A stretch of DNA of 64,000 nt from Lithodes maja (GCA_037953745.1 JBAKBP010007612.1:34173-98172); one strand, 5' to 3'. Positions 35,092 through 46,469 are shown, counted from the first letter of the stretch. Translations and numbers: made by a program. The notes: generated by a model not told the origin, from the sequence alone.

Positions 35092-36935
35092 TGTGACGCA
35101 TGTCGAGTATGAGCATGCTGTACAGAACGCCCAGTCAGGCCCACCCTCGCTAGGATCGTCAGGGCAGGAACTTTGGCTGTAGTCTGTGTAGAGTTTCCTA
35201 ACTCAGTTTATGTGAACCGTTGTACTATAAGTATTATCATTATGTATTTTGTTTTCTTCTAAGTCAACGAGTTCTATTTTATATCATTAGTTATAAGTAT
35301 TGTGTGTGGGACTTATATACAATGATGAGAGAGAGAGTTATGTAACGACGGCCAGTGAGCGCGCCACGAGGTGTGTAGGCCTCACTCCCTCCTCCCTCCC
35401 CCCTTCCTCCCTCTCAGCGCGTGGGAAGTTCTTTGTCGATCCCAGATTGAGAGAGAATATGACGTCATGATTGCCAGTGGGCGGTCCTTAGTAGTTGGCG
35501 TTATGCTCACTAAAGGGCCGAGTATAAAAAGGGAGGTCCCGCCGCATTTTCCTCAGAACTCATCAGGCAAAGCGACCTCTCATATCCCTTGCAACTATCC
35601 ATATTCTTCCGACTGATGTGAACTTTCTCTACTCTCTGAACAGCCTATCTTCTTCTCTTCTCGTCCCTGTTTAACCTCCATGACCCCTTTGGTGCAGATT
35701 TAGTCAGCCAAAGTATTATCGCTTGAGTTCTCACGAGATAAGTGCCTGTTAGATAGCCTATTTTTGGAAGGGTTAACTAGAATAGGATTGATTGATGTTT
35801 GTTGCACTCGTATATGCATTTCCCTGTGTGCGATTATTCATGTTCCTGTTTTCTGCTGGTTTAGGCAATGCTAGACTGGGATAGGGTTTCTGAGTTGTGA
35901 TTTCCTATGAGTACTAGGTTGCGGTTGAACCAGTACAATTGCAACGGAGACGTGGAACGCCTAGGTGGTCTTTCTGACTGTGTACCGTGGGAGTTTAGCA
36001 CTGTGTTGCGAGTGAGGGCTTTTGCCTGTGCCACCCAACACTGTGCTATCTCATTTGCTTGACTTTGAGAGGATCGCCAGGAGAGAACCAGATACTAGTG
36101 ATCTGGATCTCTCAAGAGAGCATCCCGTCAATTACCGTAATTTGGCCGCACAGTCTTAAGGACCTCGCTAGGCTACGAGCCGCTTGCTCAGCCATTGTCT
36201 CTTAACCTTAGATATCCCAGCTAGACTTTGCTCGACCAGCAGATACAGCATAGTATTGAAGCTTCTCCTTATGTATATTATTGTTTAAGCACTATTGATT
36301 TCATGTGTGGCACGCTTAGCTACTTCAGAGATTAGTGGCCCACGAGCACAATCTTAGTAGGCTATTGCCAGTGCATTGTCGGAGTACTTCTTCTTAATGT
36401 TTGCCATATCCTATTGCTTATTCTTATAATTCTTCTTATGTCAATTTAAAGCCTTTAATTACCAGTGAGTTATTCATTAAATTGCTGTTCAAAATCCGAT
36501 ACTTACTTCTTACGAGTATTCGAGAAGCATCTAACTTATCAGAAGATTCCTTGCTTGATGCTCGAGGACTATTGTTTAACGTAACGTAATAGTGCCGATC
36601 CGAAGTAGAGGGTGGAGGACTTCTTAAGTTCTTAGTTCAAGGGTGGATTACTTCGGCTTCGGCCAACACTATTCTTTAGTGTTGTAGTACTTTCTTCTTT
36701 GTTTGATTGTTGACCAGACTAGATAACTCCCGTCTTGCTATTAGTCTGTTGTGTGAAACGCTAGTACCGAGTTCTTGTATACCCCGTTATAGCAGATAGA
36801 ACTCTGGAGGGTAGTGGCGTTTTTTGTTCGGCTGGCAGTACTCTGGGGTTGGGATCGTGTGTTTCCGTTGTGGCAGCGAGCCATACTCGAGTCCTGTGTA
36901 AGAGCCCTAGTGTACCCGAGTGCCCGGTCGTAACA
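35092..36935 (+). repeat. Gmr1-B 5' LTR
   Basis: 1,844 bp, from TGTGACGCATG to GGTCGTAACA. By eye it differs from 42753-44597 (1,845 bp) only by five single-base indels within short homopolymers (for example near 35143, 35391, 35515, 35762 and 36143). These sum exactly to the one-base length difference. It contains the promoter elements listed below. Confidence 0.93.
35460..35530 (+). promoter_or_regulatory. Gmr1-B LTR promoter: CRE-like site and TATA box
   Basis: A perfect TGACGTCA palindrome lies at 35460-35467 and a TATAAAAA box at 35523-35530. About 30 bp further lies CTCAGAACTC, a plausible initiator, so transcription would start near 35553. The same sites recur in the 3' LTR (43121-43128 and 43183-43190). 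Assignment is by motif only. Confidence 0.65.
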
Positions 36936-37149
36936 AATGGCGACCTTGCTTAGGATTTTGTGAACAGTATAATTTTTTGCAGAGTTGTACAACATTTGTT
37001 TGTTGGTACTTTAGCGTACATATTGAAGAATATTTTTTTTTGTAAGGCAATTAGGAGAGCATTTAAGAGACTCCAGTTAATTTAGTAATTAGTGCTTGCA
37101 TAAGGGAGTTTAACACTTTTGTCTCGAGAATTTTTTGGTGAACTTCAGT
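36936..37149 (+). other. Gmr1-B leader and primer-binding site
   Basis: Two bases after the LTR the sequence reads TGGCGACCTTGC (36938-36949), the presumed tRNA primer-binding site, shared with Gmr1-A. The rest is untranslated leader up to the gag ATG at 37150. Confidence 0.75.
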
Positions 37150-40100
37150 ATGTCGGGCCCTAGTACTGACGAGGAGCGAGAGATGCTAAGTGAGGAGGTG
37201 CCGTTAGTAACTAGTGAGGAGGATGCTAGATTTTTTGTGAGTAAGCAGTACCATGTGACGGAGGAGAGGCTGACTGGGGTGAATGTTTATGGCTTGCACC
37301 TGATAGCCAAGGTTTTGGGTCTATCCAATGTAGGAGGGATGTCCAAGGGGGAGCTGATTTCCTGGGTGTTGCGTGGGCGACATGGGGTTTCGGGGGAGAG
37401 GGCGTTTGGGGGGGTTCCTCCCCAGATCCCCTCTCACTCGACTCCCACAGTGCCGTCCACTCAGTTGCCGGAGGTTAGCACTCTCCCACAGAGGGATGAG
37501 CATTGGAAGATTGGAGTGCCCTCGGGCGGTGCGTATGGTGGTTCCCCAGTTCTTGCCCCCCCTCCTTCAGTAGTGGCAGCTCCCTCTTCCGGCCTGTCTC
37601 CTGAGATGATATTTAAACTCGAGCTTGCTAAGATGGAGAATGAGTCTAGGAGGCATGAGAAGGAGATTGAGTCTAGGAAGCAGGAGAAGGAGATTGAGGC
37701 TGAGATTAGGAGGCACGAGGCTGAGCTTAGGTACGACTCAGAGAAATATTGTGCTCAAATAGATTTAGATAAGACTCGTGCAGAGTCGACAGGGATTCGG
37801 ATGGGCCGTGAGGGCCAAGTAAGAGAACAGTCCTTGTCTCACTTAGTCAAATTGGTGCCGGCATTTAGTGAAACTGAAGTCACAGAATTTTTTAATCGTT
37901 TTGAGAAGAAGTGTAGGGAGCATAATTGGCCTGAAGAGAAGTGGGCAGCTCTGGTCTCCTCAAGACTTACGGGTAAGGGTCTGAAGGCTTATGATGCACT
38001 GCCTTTAGAGTCTTGCATTGACTACCCAGAATTGAAGAGAGCTGTCCTACGGGCATACGAGTTGCAACCAGAAACATATCGATTGAAGTTTCGGGGTGTT
38101 ACGAAGACTAGGGAGGCGACCTTTCTTGAACATGCCCGGGACTTAAAAGATGCACTTACAAACTGGACACGTTCTGAGAAAGCTGAGACGGCCGAACAGT
38201 TGACTGAGCTGTTTCTGCTCGAGCAGTTTTATAAGTGTACAGGTGCAGAAATGACTTTAACTATTAAAGAAAAGAATCCAAAAACTCTACAGGAGGCAGC
38301 TGAGATGGCTGACCTCCGGCTATCATTAATTCGTGGGTGCGGGTCTGCCCAGCGTAGTGAGGCAGGTAACAAGGGGCGTGACGCCCCACCCCCCCGAGTT
38401 AGTAATATATCTTATGCAAACAAGTACAAGAGTTATGATACCAAGACTGACCACAAGACTAGCACCGTCCCATTTAAGAAGGGGCCGGGCCCTTCCCAGT
38501 ACCAAGGGAAGCCCAAAGGAGAGTTAGAGTGTTATCAATGTCATAAAAAGGGGCACTTTGCAAGAGTCTGTCCTAGCAAACCACCTACAGCAGCTGTGTC
38601 TTTGGCCTGCAACATTGGTGTGTCTCTGAAGCCTTCTGAGTTTGCCCGGGGCAGTTCGTCAGAGGCTGAGGCACAGCCAATGCAGAAGCACCTGGGAGGC
38701 TCGAACCCTGCTCAGGATGTTTTTTGCGACCATAGAGGACGGGGTTGCGTGATGTGGGCGGGGCGCAAGCATGGAGTAGAGGTCTTGCGTGATACAGGTG
38801 CTTCCCAGACTTTGATGAAAAACTTGACTGGCTACCCTATAAATGCGGCTCGGGTGGTGGTGGTGCAGGGTATTAATGCAACTCGGTCATACCCGCTGGT
38901 GCGGTTGGAGTTGGAGGTGGATGGTGTGGCACGTGAATTGGATGTTGGGATTGTGGAGAAACTGCCAGTGGAGGGCGTCGACCTTCTTCTCGGCAACGAC
39001 TTTGCAATGCCCGCTTCTGAGGTTCTACCCTTAGTCGTTGCCGAGAGGCCGGCCGACGTGAGTAGGGAAGAGCGAGAGTGGGTCGAGCGGTGCCAGGCAC
39101 AACCCATGGCGTGTGCTGTCACCCGAGCTCGGGCAACTAAAGTGTCACAGCCTAGTCCTCCGTCTTCAGACCAGCAGAGGAACGATCAACAGGAGGAGGC
39201 TAAAGCTGGAGTTGGTTTTAAGAGTTTTGACTCGGCGGCTCTCCTGGGTGATTCAGTATTAGCACCATTACTTAGTTCTGGAGTAGCCCCTGGGCCTGTC
39301 ATCGAGAGTGACGAGGCTGGGCATGACGAGTCTCCACGACAGCAACGTTATGAACATCGAGAGAGACAGAGGGAGCAGCTCAGTATCGGGGAGGGTCATG
39401 CATTGCTCCGGGAGCAGTTAGATCGCTTGGCACCCTCAGATATACGTCGGTTGCAGCTGGAGGACCCTGAGCTCCAAACGTGTGCTAATGGAGCTGTGGA
39501 GCTCGACGAGGACGGTGATGCACAGCCGGGAGATTTTTTTTATTTAGATGGCATCCTCTATCGGCGTTTTCAAGACCCTAACCGTAGATGGAAAAAGGGG
39601 TCCGGGGTAGTGGACCAGTTGATGGTGCCGCGGGAGTGCAGGGATAGCCTACTGAGTTTGGCGCATGACACACCGCTGGCAGGACATTTGGGGGTAAGAA
39701 AAACGGTGGCGGCTTTGGGGAAGTTGTTTTGGTGGCCGGGGATGAAGTCTCATGTGCAGTCCTGGATAAACTCATGTGATATTTGTCAACGGGTCGGGAA
39801 ACCAAACCAAGTTATTCCTAAAGCTCCGTTGCACCCTATTCCTGTAATTGGGCCACCTTTTAGTAAGATTGTTGTTGACATGGTTGGTCCCCTCCCTCCC
39901 ACAAAGGCTGGTAATAAATTTTTGTTAACCATCATGGATGTTGCCACTAGATACCCCGATGCATACCCCATGAAAAACGGCATGGCTAAGACGGTAGTCA
40001 GTAACTTGTTGTGGTACTTTTCAAGGTACGGGTACCCGGAGGAGATTCAGTCTGATCAGGGGTCCAATTTCACCTCCAATCTCTTTAAGCAAACAATGCA

Positions 40101-42240
40101 ACAGCATGGAATACGGGCGGTGGTATCGTCAGCGTATCACCCTGAGAGCCAAGGGGTGCTTGAGCGGTGGCATGCCACCCTTAAAAGCATGCTCAGGTGT
40201 TATTGTGCTGATAACGGAAGAGATTGGGATCTTGGATTGCCGTATGTACTGTTTGCTGCTCGGGAAGTGCCTGGTGAGAGCCTGGGATTTAGTCCAAACG
40301 AGCTGATTTTTGGACACCGAGTCAGGGGCCCCCTTAATATGCTGCGGGAAATTTGGGAAGGAACTGTGCCGCCTTGTTCCTTGTTGAAGTATGTGTTTGA
40401 AAGCCGTGAGCGCATGCTTAAGAGTCTGGAGATGGCAGGTCGGAATTTAACAGGGTCACAAGCTTTAATGAAGGACAGGTATGATCGCAAAGTGAAGCTC
40501 CGGGAGTTCATTGTGGGACAGGAGGTGTTGATTTTGTTGCCTTTGGTGGGTAACCCCTTGTCGGCGAAGTATACTGGACCCTATAAAATTGTGGAGAAAA
40601 TTTCGGACCTAGATTACCTTGTTGCCACTCCAGACAGGAGGAAGAAGAATCAGTTATGTCACGTGAACCTGATAAAAGAGTATGTGAGGCGCCCCTCTGA
40701 GCCTCTCACTGTCCCTGTGTTGGCTTGTTGCGGCCGTGGTGGAGAAGGAGAGGGGGACAGTCAAGCTTCAGAGGAGGATAGCTGGGATCACCATGTTTCA
40801 GCGGATCAGTGGGCGGGGAACTCGAGCCTAAGGGCTGACGAGGCTATAGCCCATTTGCCTGAGCCGCAATTTGAAGCTATCCGTCAGTTGCTCGGTTTAT
40901 ACCCCACTGTATTCGCTGAACATCCAGGCCTCACTACTCAGGCTATGCATGATGTTGACGTGGGGCACCATCTACCCTTTAAGTCAATCCCATACCGTGT
41001 GCCCCCCATAAAACTACCCGCTCTGAGGGATGAGTTGGAGTATATGCTCGGTAGAGGGTTGATAGAGAAAGGTACCGTTAAATGGACTTCCCCCGTAACA
41101 CTGCAGCCTAAACCAGATGGCAAGGTACGCTTCTGTATTGATTTCCGTAGGCTAAACGGTTTGACTCCAACTAACCCATATCCTCTTCCTCGGGTTGATG
41201 ATAGTGTTGATAAAATTGGTAATGCTCGGTTTTTGTCTAAAGTTGATTTAGTAAAAGGTTACTGGCAAGTACCTTTGTCCGAGCGCGCTAAAGAGGTATG
41301 TGGTTTTGTGGTGGACGGGAGTACTTACCGGTGTAATGTTATGCCCTACGGACTTAAGAATGCACCAGCAACGTTTCAGAACCTGATGAATGAAATTGTC
41401 AAGGACATTCCAAATTGCACCGTATACTTGGACGATGTAATCATTTATGATGACGACTTTGAGAGCCATTGTGAGCACCTGGAGACCTTGTTCCGGAAAC
41501 TTAGTGAAGCAAGTCTGGTAGTAAATTTGGCAAAGTGTGACTTCGTAAAAGCCACTGTGCAGTACCTTGGGTTTGTAGTGGGAAGGGGACAGGTGTGCCC
41601 TCCTCAGAACAAGGTACAGGCTATCAATAAATTTCCGCACCCAACCACCAAGAAGCAGATCATGAGATTCTTGGGTATGATAGGCTACTACAGACGCTTT
41701 ATAAAAGGTTACTCTACGGTGTTGGCACCTCTCACAGATTTGTTATCTAAAGACAAAAAGTTTTTGTGGGCGCCTGAGTGTGAAAAGGCTTTTAATTTAG
41801 TGAAGCATTTGCTGTGTACTCACCCGATACTCAGGGCCCCAGACTTTAACAGGCCTTTTCAGCTGGCAACAGATGCTAGTGGTGTAGGGGCTGGTGCCGT
41901 CTTGCTACAGACAGACAATGAAGGTGTGGAACACCCAGTAAGTTTCTTTTCTAAGAAGTTCAATACTGCACAAAAGAACTATTCTACAATAGAAAAGGAA
42001 TTACTGGCGATTGTGCTGTCACTCAGGCACTTCGAGGTGTATGTTCCAGCCTATGGCCCAGTCGTGGTTATCTACACTGATCATCACCCTTTGAGATTCC
42101 TAAATCAATTTCACAATCGCAATATGAGACTGACCCGGTGGTCATTGATGTTGCAGGAGTATAACCTGGACATCCGGCATATTGCGGGATGTGACAATGT
42201 GATTGCGGATTGTTTGTCGAGGGTAGATGATCAGTCGTAG
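37150..42240 (+). CDS. Gmr1-like gag-pol polyprotein (gag, protease, integrase, RT, RNase H)
   Basis: A single 1,696-codon ORF; the ATG at 37150 (MSGPSTDEERE) is the first in frame. Order by residue: charged coiled coil (about 165-205), retrotransposon gag core (about 230-400), CCHC knuckle CYQCHKKGHFARVC (about 460), protease DTGASQTL (about 547), integrase HHCC region (HLGVRKTVAALG to CDICQ, about 845-885), integrase catalytic blocks (VVDMVGPLPP about 910, SDQGSNFTS about 967, HPESQGVLERW about 998), reverse transcriptase (KVDLVKGYWQVP about 1363, YLDDVIIYDDD about 1426), RNase H (ATDASGVGAGAVLL about 1573, TDHHPLRFL near 1640). All catalytic acidic residues I looked for are present. Integrase lies before reverse transcriptase, unlike ordinary Ty3/gypsy. 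No frameshift separates gag from pol. No envelope ORF follows. Confidence 0.95.
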   Translation: MSGPSTDEEREMLSEEVPLVTSEEDARFFVSKQYHVTEERLTGVNVYGLHLIAKVLGLSNVGGMSKGELISWVLRGRHGVSGERAFGGVPPQIPSHSTPTVPSTQLPEVSTLPQRDEHWKIGVPSGGAYGGSPVLAPPPSVVAAPSSGLSPEMIFKLELAKMENESRRHEKEIESRKQEKEIEAEIRRHEAELRYDSEKYCAQIDLDKTRAESTGIRMGREGQVREQSLSHLVKLVPAFSETEVTEFFNRFEKKCREHNWPEEKWAALVSSRLTGKGLKAYDALPLESCIDYPELKRAVLRAYELQPETYRLKFRGVTKTREATFLEHARDLKDALTNWTRSEKAETAEQLTELFLLEQFYKCTGAEMTLTIKEKNPKTLQEAAEMADLRLSLIRGCGSAQRSEAGNKGRDAPPPRVSNISYANKYKSYDTKTDHKTSTVPFKKGPGPSQYQGKPKGELECYQCHKKGHFARVCPSKPPTAAVSLACNIGVSLKPSEFARGSSSEAEAQPMQKHLGGSNPAQDVFCDHRGRGCVMWAGRKHGVEVLRDTGASQTLMKNLTGYPINAARVVVVQGINATRSYPLVRLELEVDGVARELDVGIVEKLPVEGVDLLLGNDFAMPASEVLPLVVAERPADVSREEREWVERCQAQPMACAVTRARATKVSQPSPPSSDQQRNDQQEEAKAGVGFKSFDSAALLGDSVLAPLLSSGVAPGPVIESDEAGHDESPRQQRYEHRERQREQLSIGEGHALLREQLDRLAPSDIRRLQLEDPELQTCANGAVELDEDGDAQPGDFFYLDGILYRRFQDPNRRWKKGSGVVDQLMVPRECRDSLLSLAHDTPLAGHLGVRKTVAALGKLFWWPGMKSHVQSWINSCDICQRVGKPNQVIPKAPLHPIPVIGPPFSKIVVDMVGPLPPTKAGNKFLLTIMDVATRYPDAYPMKNGMAKTVVSNLLWYFSRYGYPEEIQSDQGSNFTSNLFKQTMQQHGIRAVVSSAYHPESQGVLERWHATLKSMLRCYCADNGRDWDLGLPYVLFAAREVPGESLGFSPNELIFGHRVRGPLNMLREIWEGTVPPCSLLKYVFESRERMLKSLEMAGRNLTGSQALMKDRYDRKVKLREFIVGQEVLILLPLVGNPLSAKYTGPYKIVEKISDLDYLVATPDRRKKNQLCHVNLIKEYVRRPSEPLTVPVLACCGRGGEGEGDSQASEEDSWDHHVSADQWAGNSSLRADEAIAHLPEPQFEAIRQLLGLYPTVFAEHPGLTTQAMHDVDVGHHLPFKSIPYRVPPIKLPALRDELEYMLGRGLIEKGTVKWTSPVTLQPKPDGKVRFCIDFRRLNGLTPTNPYPLPRVDDSVDKIGNARFLSKVDLVKGYWQVPLSERAKEVCGFVVDGSTYRCNVMPYGLKNAPATFQNLMNEIVKDIPNCTVYLDDVIIYDDDFESHCEHLETLFRKLSEASLVVNLAKCDFVKATVQYLGFVVGRGQVCPPQNKVQAINKFPHPTTKKQIMRFLGMIGYYRRFIKGYSTVLAPLTDLLSKDKKFLWAPECEKAFNLVKHLLCTHPILRAPDFNRPFQLATDASGVGAGAVLLQTDNEGVEHPVSFFSKKFNTAQKNYSTIEKELLAIVLSLRHFEVYVPAYGPVVVIYTDHHPLRFLNQFHNRNMRLTRWSLMLQEYNLDIRHIAGCDNVIADCLSRVDDQS

Positions 42241-42752
42241 GCTATCACAGGTGTATGATCCCGAAGAGATTGACACACGGGTAGCCTCCTGCTTTGGTTT
42301 GAGTAGTATTTTGCGCTTGGTGCTTGTTGGCTCGCGGTTGTAGCCCAGCGTATTGGGTCGTAAAGCAGGATTGTTGAGCGTTTGGTATAGAAGAAAATAG
42401 GCTGCCCTTATAGTGCAGCCGGAAAAAAACATATTAAAATATAAAAATCATATAAAAACTCTTTCTTTTTGATATAGATAATTGTATAAGTTTGTCATAG
42501 CCTATAGTGTTTGAGTAGTCCACGAACTATCAAACGGCTGAGCTGCTGTAAGCTCGCTCTGGGAGCATGATATTATGTCTTTTACTATTGTTGGGAGGAG
42601 TTATGAAATGTGAATTTTTTTTTATAAGATGTGTTTTAGTGATAAACTCAGCGTTGTTTTAGTGCCATGCGGTCGCTGGGTGTGAGGGGTTTGATGGGGT
42701 TCTGTATATCAGATTTTAGCTCAGGGTTGAGCAAGTAAAATCTTGGGGGAGG
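42241..42752 (+). other. Gmr1-B 3' untranslated region with polypurine tract
   Basis: About 500 bp without an ORF. It ends in TTGGGGGAGG (42743-42752) directly before the 3' LTR, the expected polypurine primer. Confidence 0.75.
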
Positions 42753-44597
42753 TGTGACGCATGTCGAGTATGAGCATGCTGTACAGAACGCCCAGTCAGG
42801 CCCCACCCTCGCTAGGATCGTCAGGGCAGGAACTTTGGCTGTAGTCTGTGTAGAGTTTCCTAACTCAGTTTATGTGAACCGTTGTACTATAAGTATTATC
42901 ATTATGTATTTTGTTTTCTTCTAAGTCAACGAGTTCTATTTTATATCATTAGTTATAAGTATTGTGTGTGGGACTTATATACAATGATGAGAGAGAGAGT
43001 TATGTAACGACGGCCAGTGAGCGCGCCACGAGGTGTGTAGGCCTCACTCCTCCTCCCTCCCCCCTTCCTCCCTCTCAGCGCGTGGGAAGTTCTTTGTCGA
43101 TCCCAGATTGAGAGAGAATATGACGTCATGATTGCCAGTGGGCGGTCCTTAGTAGTTGGCGTTATGCTCACTAAAGGCCGAGTATAAAAAGGGAGGTCCC
43201 GCCGCATTTTCCTCAGAACTCATCAGGCAAAGCGACCTCTCATATCCCTTGCAACTATCCATATTCTTCCGACTGATGTGAACTTTCTCTACTCTCTGAA
43301 CAGCCTATCTTCTTCTCTTCTCGTCCCTGTTTAACCTCCATGACCCCTTTGGTGCAGATTTAGTCAGCCAAAGTATTATCGCTTGAGTTCTCACGAGATA
43401 AGTGCCTGTTAGATAGCCTATTTTTTGGAAGGGTTAACTAGAATAGGATTGATTGATGTTTGTTGCACTCGTATATGCATTTCCCTGTGTGCGATTATTC
43501 ATGTTCCTGTTTTCTGCTGGTTTAGGCAATGCTAGACTGGGATAGGGTTTCTGAGTTGTGATTTCCTATGAGTACTAGGTTGCGGTTGAACCAGTACAAT
43601 TGCAACGGAGACGTGGAACGCCTAGGTGGTCTTTCTGACTGTGTACCGTGGGAGTTTAGCACTGTGTTGCGAGTGAGGGCTTTTGCCTGTGCCACCCAAC
43701 ACTGTGCTATCTCATTTGCTTGACTTTGAGAGGATCGCCAGGAGAGAACCAGATACTAGTGATCTGGATCTCTCAAGAGAGCATCCCGTCAATTACCGTA
43801 ATTTGGGCCGCACAGTCTTAAGGACCTCGCTAGGCTACGAGCCGCTTGCTCAGCCATTGTCTCTTAACCTTAGATATCCCAGCTAGACTTTGCTCGACCA
43901 GCAGATACAGCATAGTATTGAAGCTTCTCCTTATGTATATTATTGTTTAAGCACTATTGATTTCATGTGTGGCACGCTTAGCTACTTCAGAGATTAGTGG
44001 CCCACGAGCACAATCTTAGTAGGCTATTGCCAGTGCATTGTCGGAGTACTTCTTCTTAATGTTTGCCATATCCTATTGCTTATTCTTATAATTCTTCTTA
44101 TGTCAATTTAAAGCCTTTAATTACCAGTGAGTTATTCATTAAATTGCTGTTCAAAATCCGATACTTACTTCTTACGAGTATTCGAGAAGCATCTAACTTA
44201 TCAGAAGATTCCTTGCTTGATGCTCGAGGACTATTGTTTAACGTAACGTAATAGTGCCGATCCGAAGTAGAGGGTGGAGGACTTCTTAAGTTCTTAGTTC
44301 AAGGGTGGATTACTTCGGCTTCGGCCAACACTATTCTTTAGTGTTGTAGTACTTTCTTCTTTGTTTGATTGTTGACCAGACTAGATAACTCCCGTCTTGC
44401 TATTAGTCTGTTGTGTGAAACGCTAGTACCGAGTTCTTGTATACCCCGTTATAGCAGATAGAACTCTGGAGGGTAGTGGCGTTTTTTGTTCGGCTGGCAG
44501 TACTCTGGGGTTGGGATCGTGTGTTTCCGTTGTGGCAGCGAGCCATACTCGAGTCCTGTGTAAGAGCCCTAGTGTACCCGAGTGCCCGGTCGTAACA
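42753..44597 (+). repeat. Gmr1-B 3' LTR
   Basis: 1,845 bp, TGTGACGCATG to CGTAACA, effectively identical to the 5' LTR. Followed by the ACTG duplication. Confidence 0.93.
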
Positions 44598-44601
44598 ACT
44601 G

Positions 44602-44848
44602 TCACCTGAAAAGTGTGGGCTAACAAAATTATATAATAATAAGTTTTTTTTAATGCATATATAAAGTTAATTGTAGCATGATTTATTTATTAGTACACAA
44701 TAATTCCCTAAATACACAAACAAAAAACAAAAATAATTTTCAAATTCAAGAAGGAAAAGCCAGTGGTGGAAAGAAAGTCATTAATTGATTATGTAGGTGT
44801 CAATGCACGAATGAAGAAATCTCTGATGGAGGCTAGGCCGTATAGGGG
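44602..44848 (+). mobile_element. RTE-like LINE fragment (endonuclease end)
   Basis: Continues the sequence interrupted by Gmr1-B and matches 50025-50265: an AT-rich stretch, then the LINE endonuclease end (GGKKVIN... and ARMKKSLMEARPYRG). It stops after CCGTATAGGGG, where the gypsy fragment starts. Confidence 0.75.
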
Positions 44849-46469
44849 AAGGCAAGTGTTGGTCTCGTGGTTAAGCTAGTCTTTAATTTATTAAAACTTT
44901 GCTCTTGTTCATAACTCCAATTAAATTCCCCACCTTTCTTTAACAGTTCGTAAAGGGGTTTCGCCATGATTGCATAATTTCTAATGAAACTCCTATAATA
45001 ACCACTGATACCAAGGAATTGTCGCAATTGTTTTACGTTAGTGGGTGTTGGGAAATTTGTGATAGCGTTCGTGAGATCAGGAGTGGTATTAACACCATCT
45101 GGGGTTAGTTCATGTCCTAAAAATTTAGTTTCTTCTTGAAAAAGTTACATTTACTAAGTTTAATCTTTAAACCAGCTTCGTTAAGCCTAGATAAAACTTT
45201 CCTCAGTGCTTCAACATGGTCCGATATATTTTTAGAAAAAATTATTATATCGTCTATATATACATAAACGTTATCACCTAATAATCATGCCAATATATTA
45301 GACATGAGACGTTGAAATACTGCCGTTGAATTTTTAAGGCCCTGTGGTAAGCGTTTGAACTCATATGTTCCAGAGGGGGAATTAAATGCGGTGTATTGAC
45401 GGGAATCTTCATCTAAAGTAATCTGATGGAAACCACTCGACAAATCCATAGTACTAAACACTTTATTATCAGTACCTAACGAATTTAAGATTTCAGGGAT
45501 TGCAGGCATATGAAAATGTTTAGTTTCTGTGAGAGAAATAAGTTTCCTGTAATCTACGACAACTCTATATTCACCCTTATTTTTCTTAGGAACCAAAAAT
45601 AGGGGACTACGCCATAAAGACAGAGATGGCTGTATTACATCTTGTTCCAATAATTCTTTCACATGCGTATTAGTTAATTCTCTTTGTGAATGAGAGAGAC
45701 GGTACATTGGCAGATAAACAGGTGTTTGATTAACATCTTTCAAAATAATACGATGATCCAGGATATCTGTAAATCCCATAGAGTCAGTTTTAAGGTGTAC
45801 AGTGGAGTGAAATTCATTTAACAATTCGTGTAAAGGAGCGATTGCCTCGGGATAATCTACTGGGTTAAGTTGACTTATTATTTCTTTCATTCGTTCATCA
45901 GAAAATGATGGCGTGAAGGCTTTCATATTAACATTACTTATGGATATAGGACTCATTTCCTCAAATATTCCGGGGATAACTTCAGCTTCACAAATAACTG
46001 TACCCGCAAATATTTTTATCATGCCATTAGTAAAATTAGTTAACAGTGTCATAAAACAATTAGTATGTTTAACTTCATGTAAACTTTGGGAGACGTGTAT
46101 GCCTTTAATCATTCTAGTGTCTGGAAGTAAAACTAGTGAGTTAACATCTTCACATAAATTATCAGCATATACAACAGCGACTTTAGCAGAGTGTGGTTCA
46201 ATTACAATATCCTTGTCCATAAGAATATTTGTAATAGAGGACTTTAATCCGACATAATCAGTTACCGTGACTGTAGGGGTTTGAGGTTGAGAATAAGATA
46301 AGGGGGTGTGTTTCCGTGTATGGGTAAAACCTTGTTTCCCGCGGCGCTCGTAAGACGGCGGGTGTGTGAGTGTGTAGCGTCGGGGGAGCGGTGAATGTGT
46401 GTGGTGTGGTGGAGGTGGTTTGACCTTGAAACGCGACAATGGTGCAGTGCGGGGCTGTGCCACTCTCAC
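44833..46469 (-). pseudogene. gypsy reverse transcriptase, broken
   Basis: From 46469 the frame carries a Pro-rich spacer, then reverse transcriptase with SPLFLVPKKNKGEYRVVVDY (45570-45630), STMDLSSGFHQI (45440) and KRLPQGLKNSTAVFQRLM (45310-45360). An in-frame stop at 45285 falls just before the catalytic YIDDIIIFSK box, which lies at about 45230-45260. The thumb and connection (MRQFLGISGYYRSFI at 45027; FNWSYEQEQSF) end at 44833. A one-base shift lies near 45140. Confidence 0.85.

Larger units (their letters stand above)
35092..44597 (+). mobile_element. Gmr1-like Ty3/gypsy element B, structurally intact
   Basis: 9.5 kb: 5' LTR 35092-36935, primer-binding site, one uninterrupted gag-pol ORF (37150-42240), 3' untranslated region, polypurine tract, 3' LTR 42753-44597. 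The 4-bp target duplication ACTG flanks it (35088-35091, 44598-44601). The unoccupied version of the same target sits at 50021-50024 in a paralogous copy of the host LINE sequence. The LTRs match except for single-base length changes in homopolymers, so insertion was very recent. Of everything in the window this is the best candidate for a currently active element. Confidence 0.95.

Noticed and set aside
42241..42752. Envelope-like ORF after pol in Gmr1-B
   Set aside because: No open frame of useful length, signal peptide or membrane segment in this 0.5-kb region.
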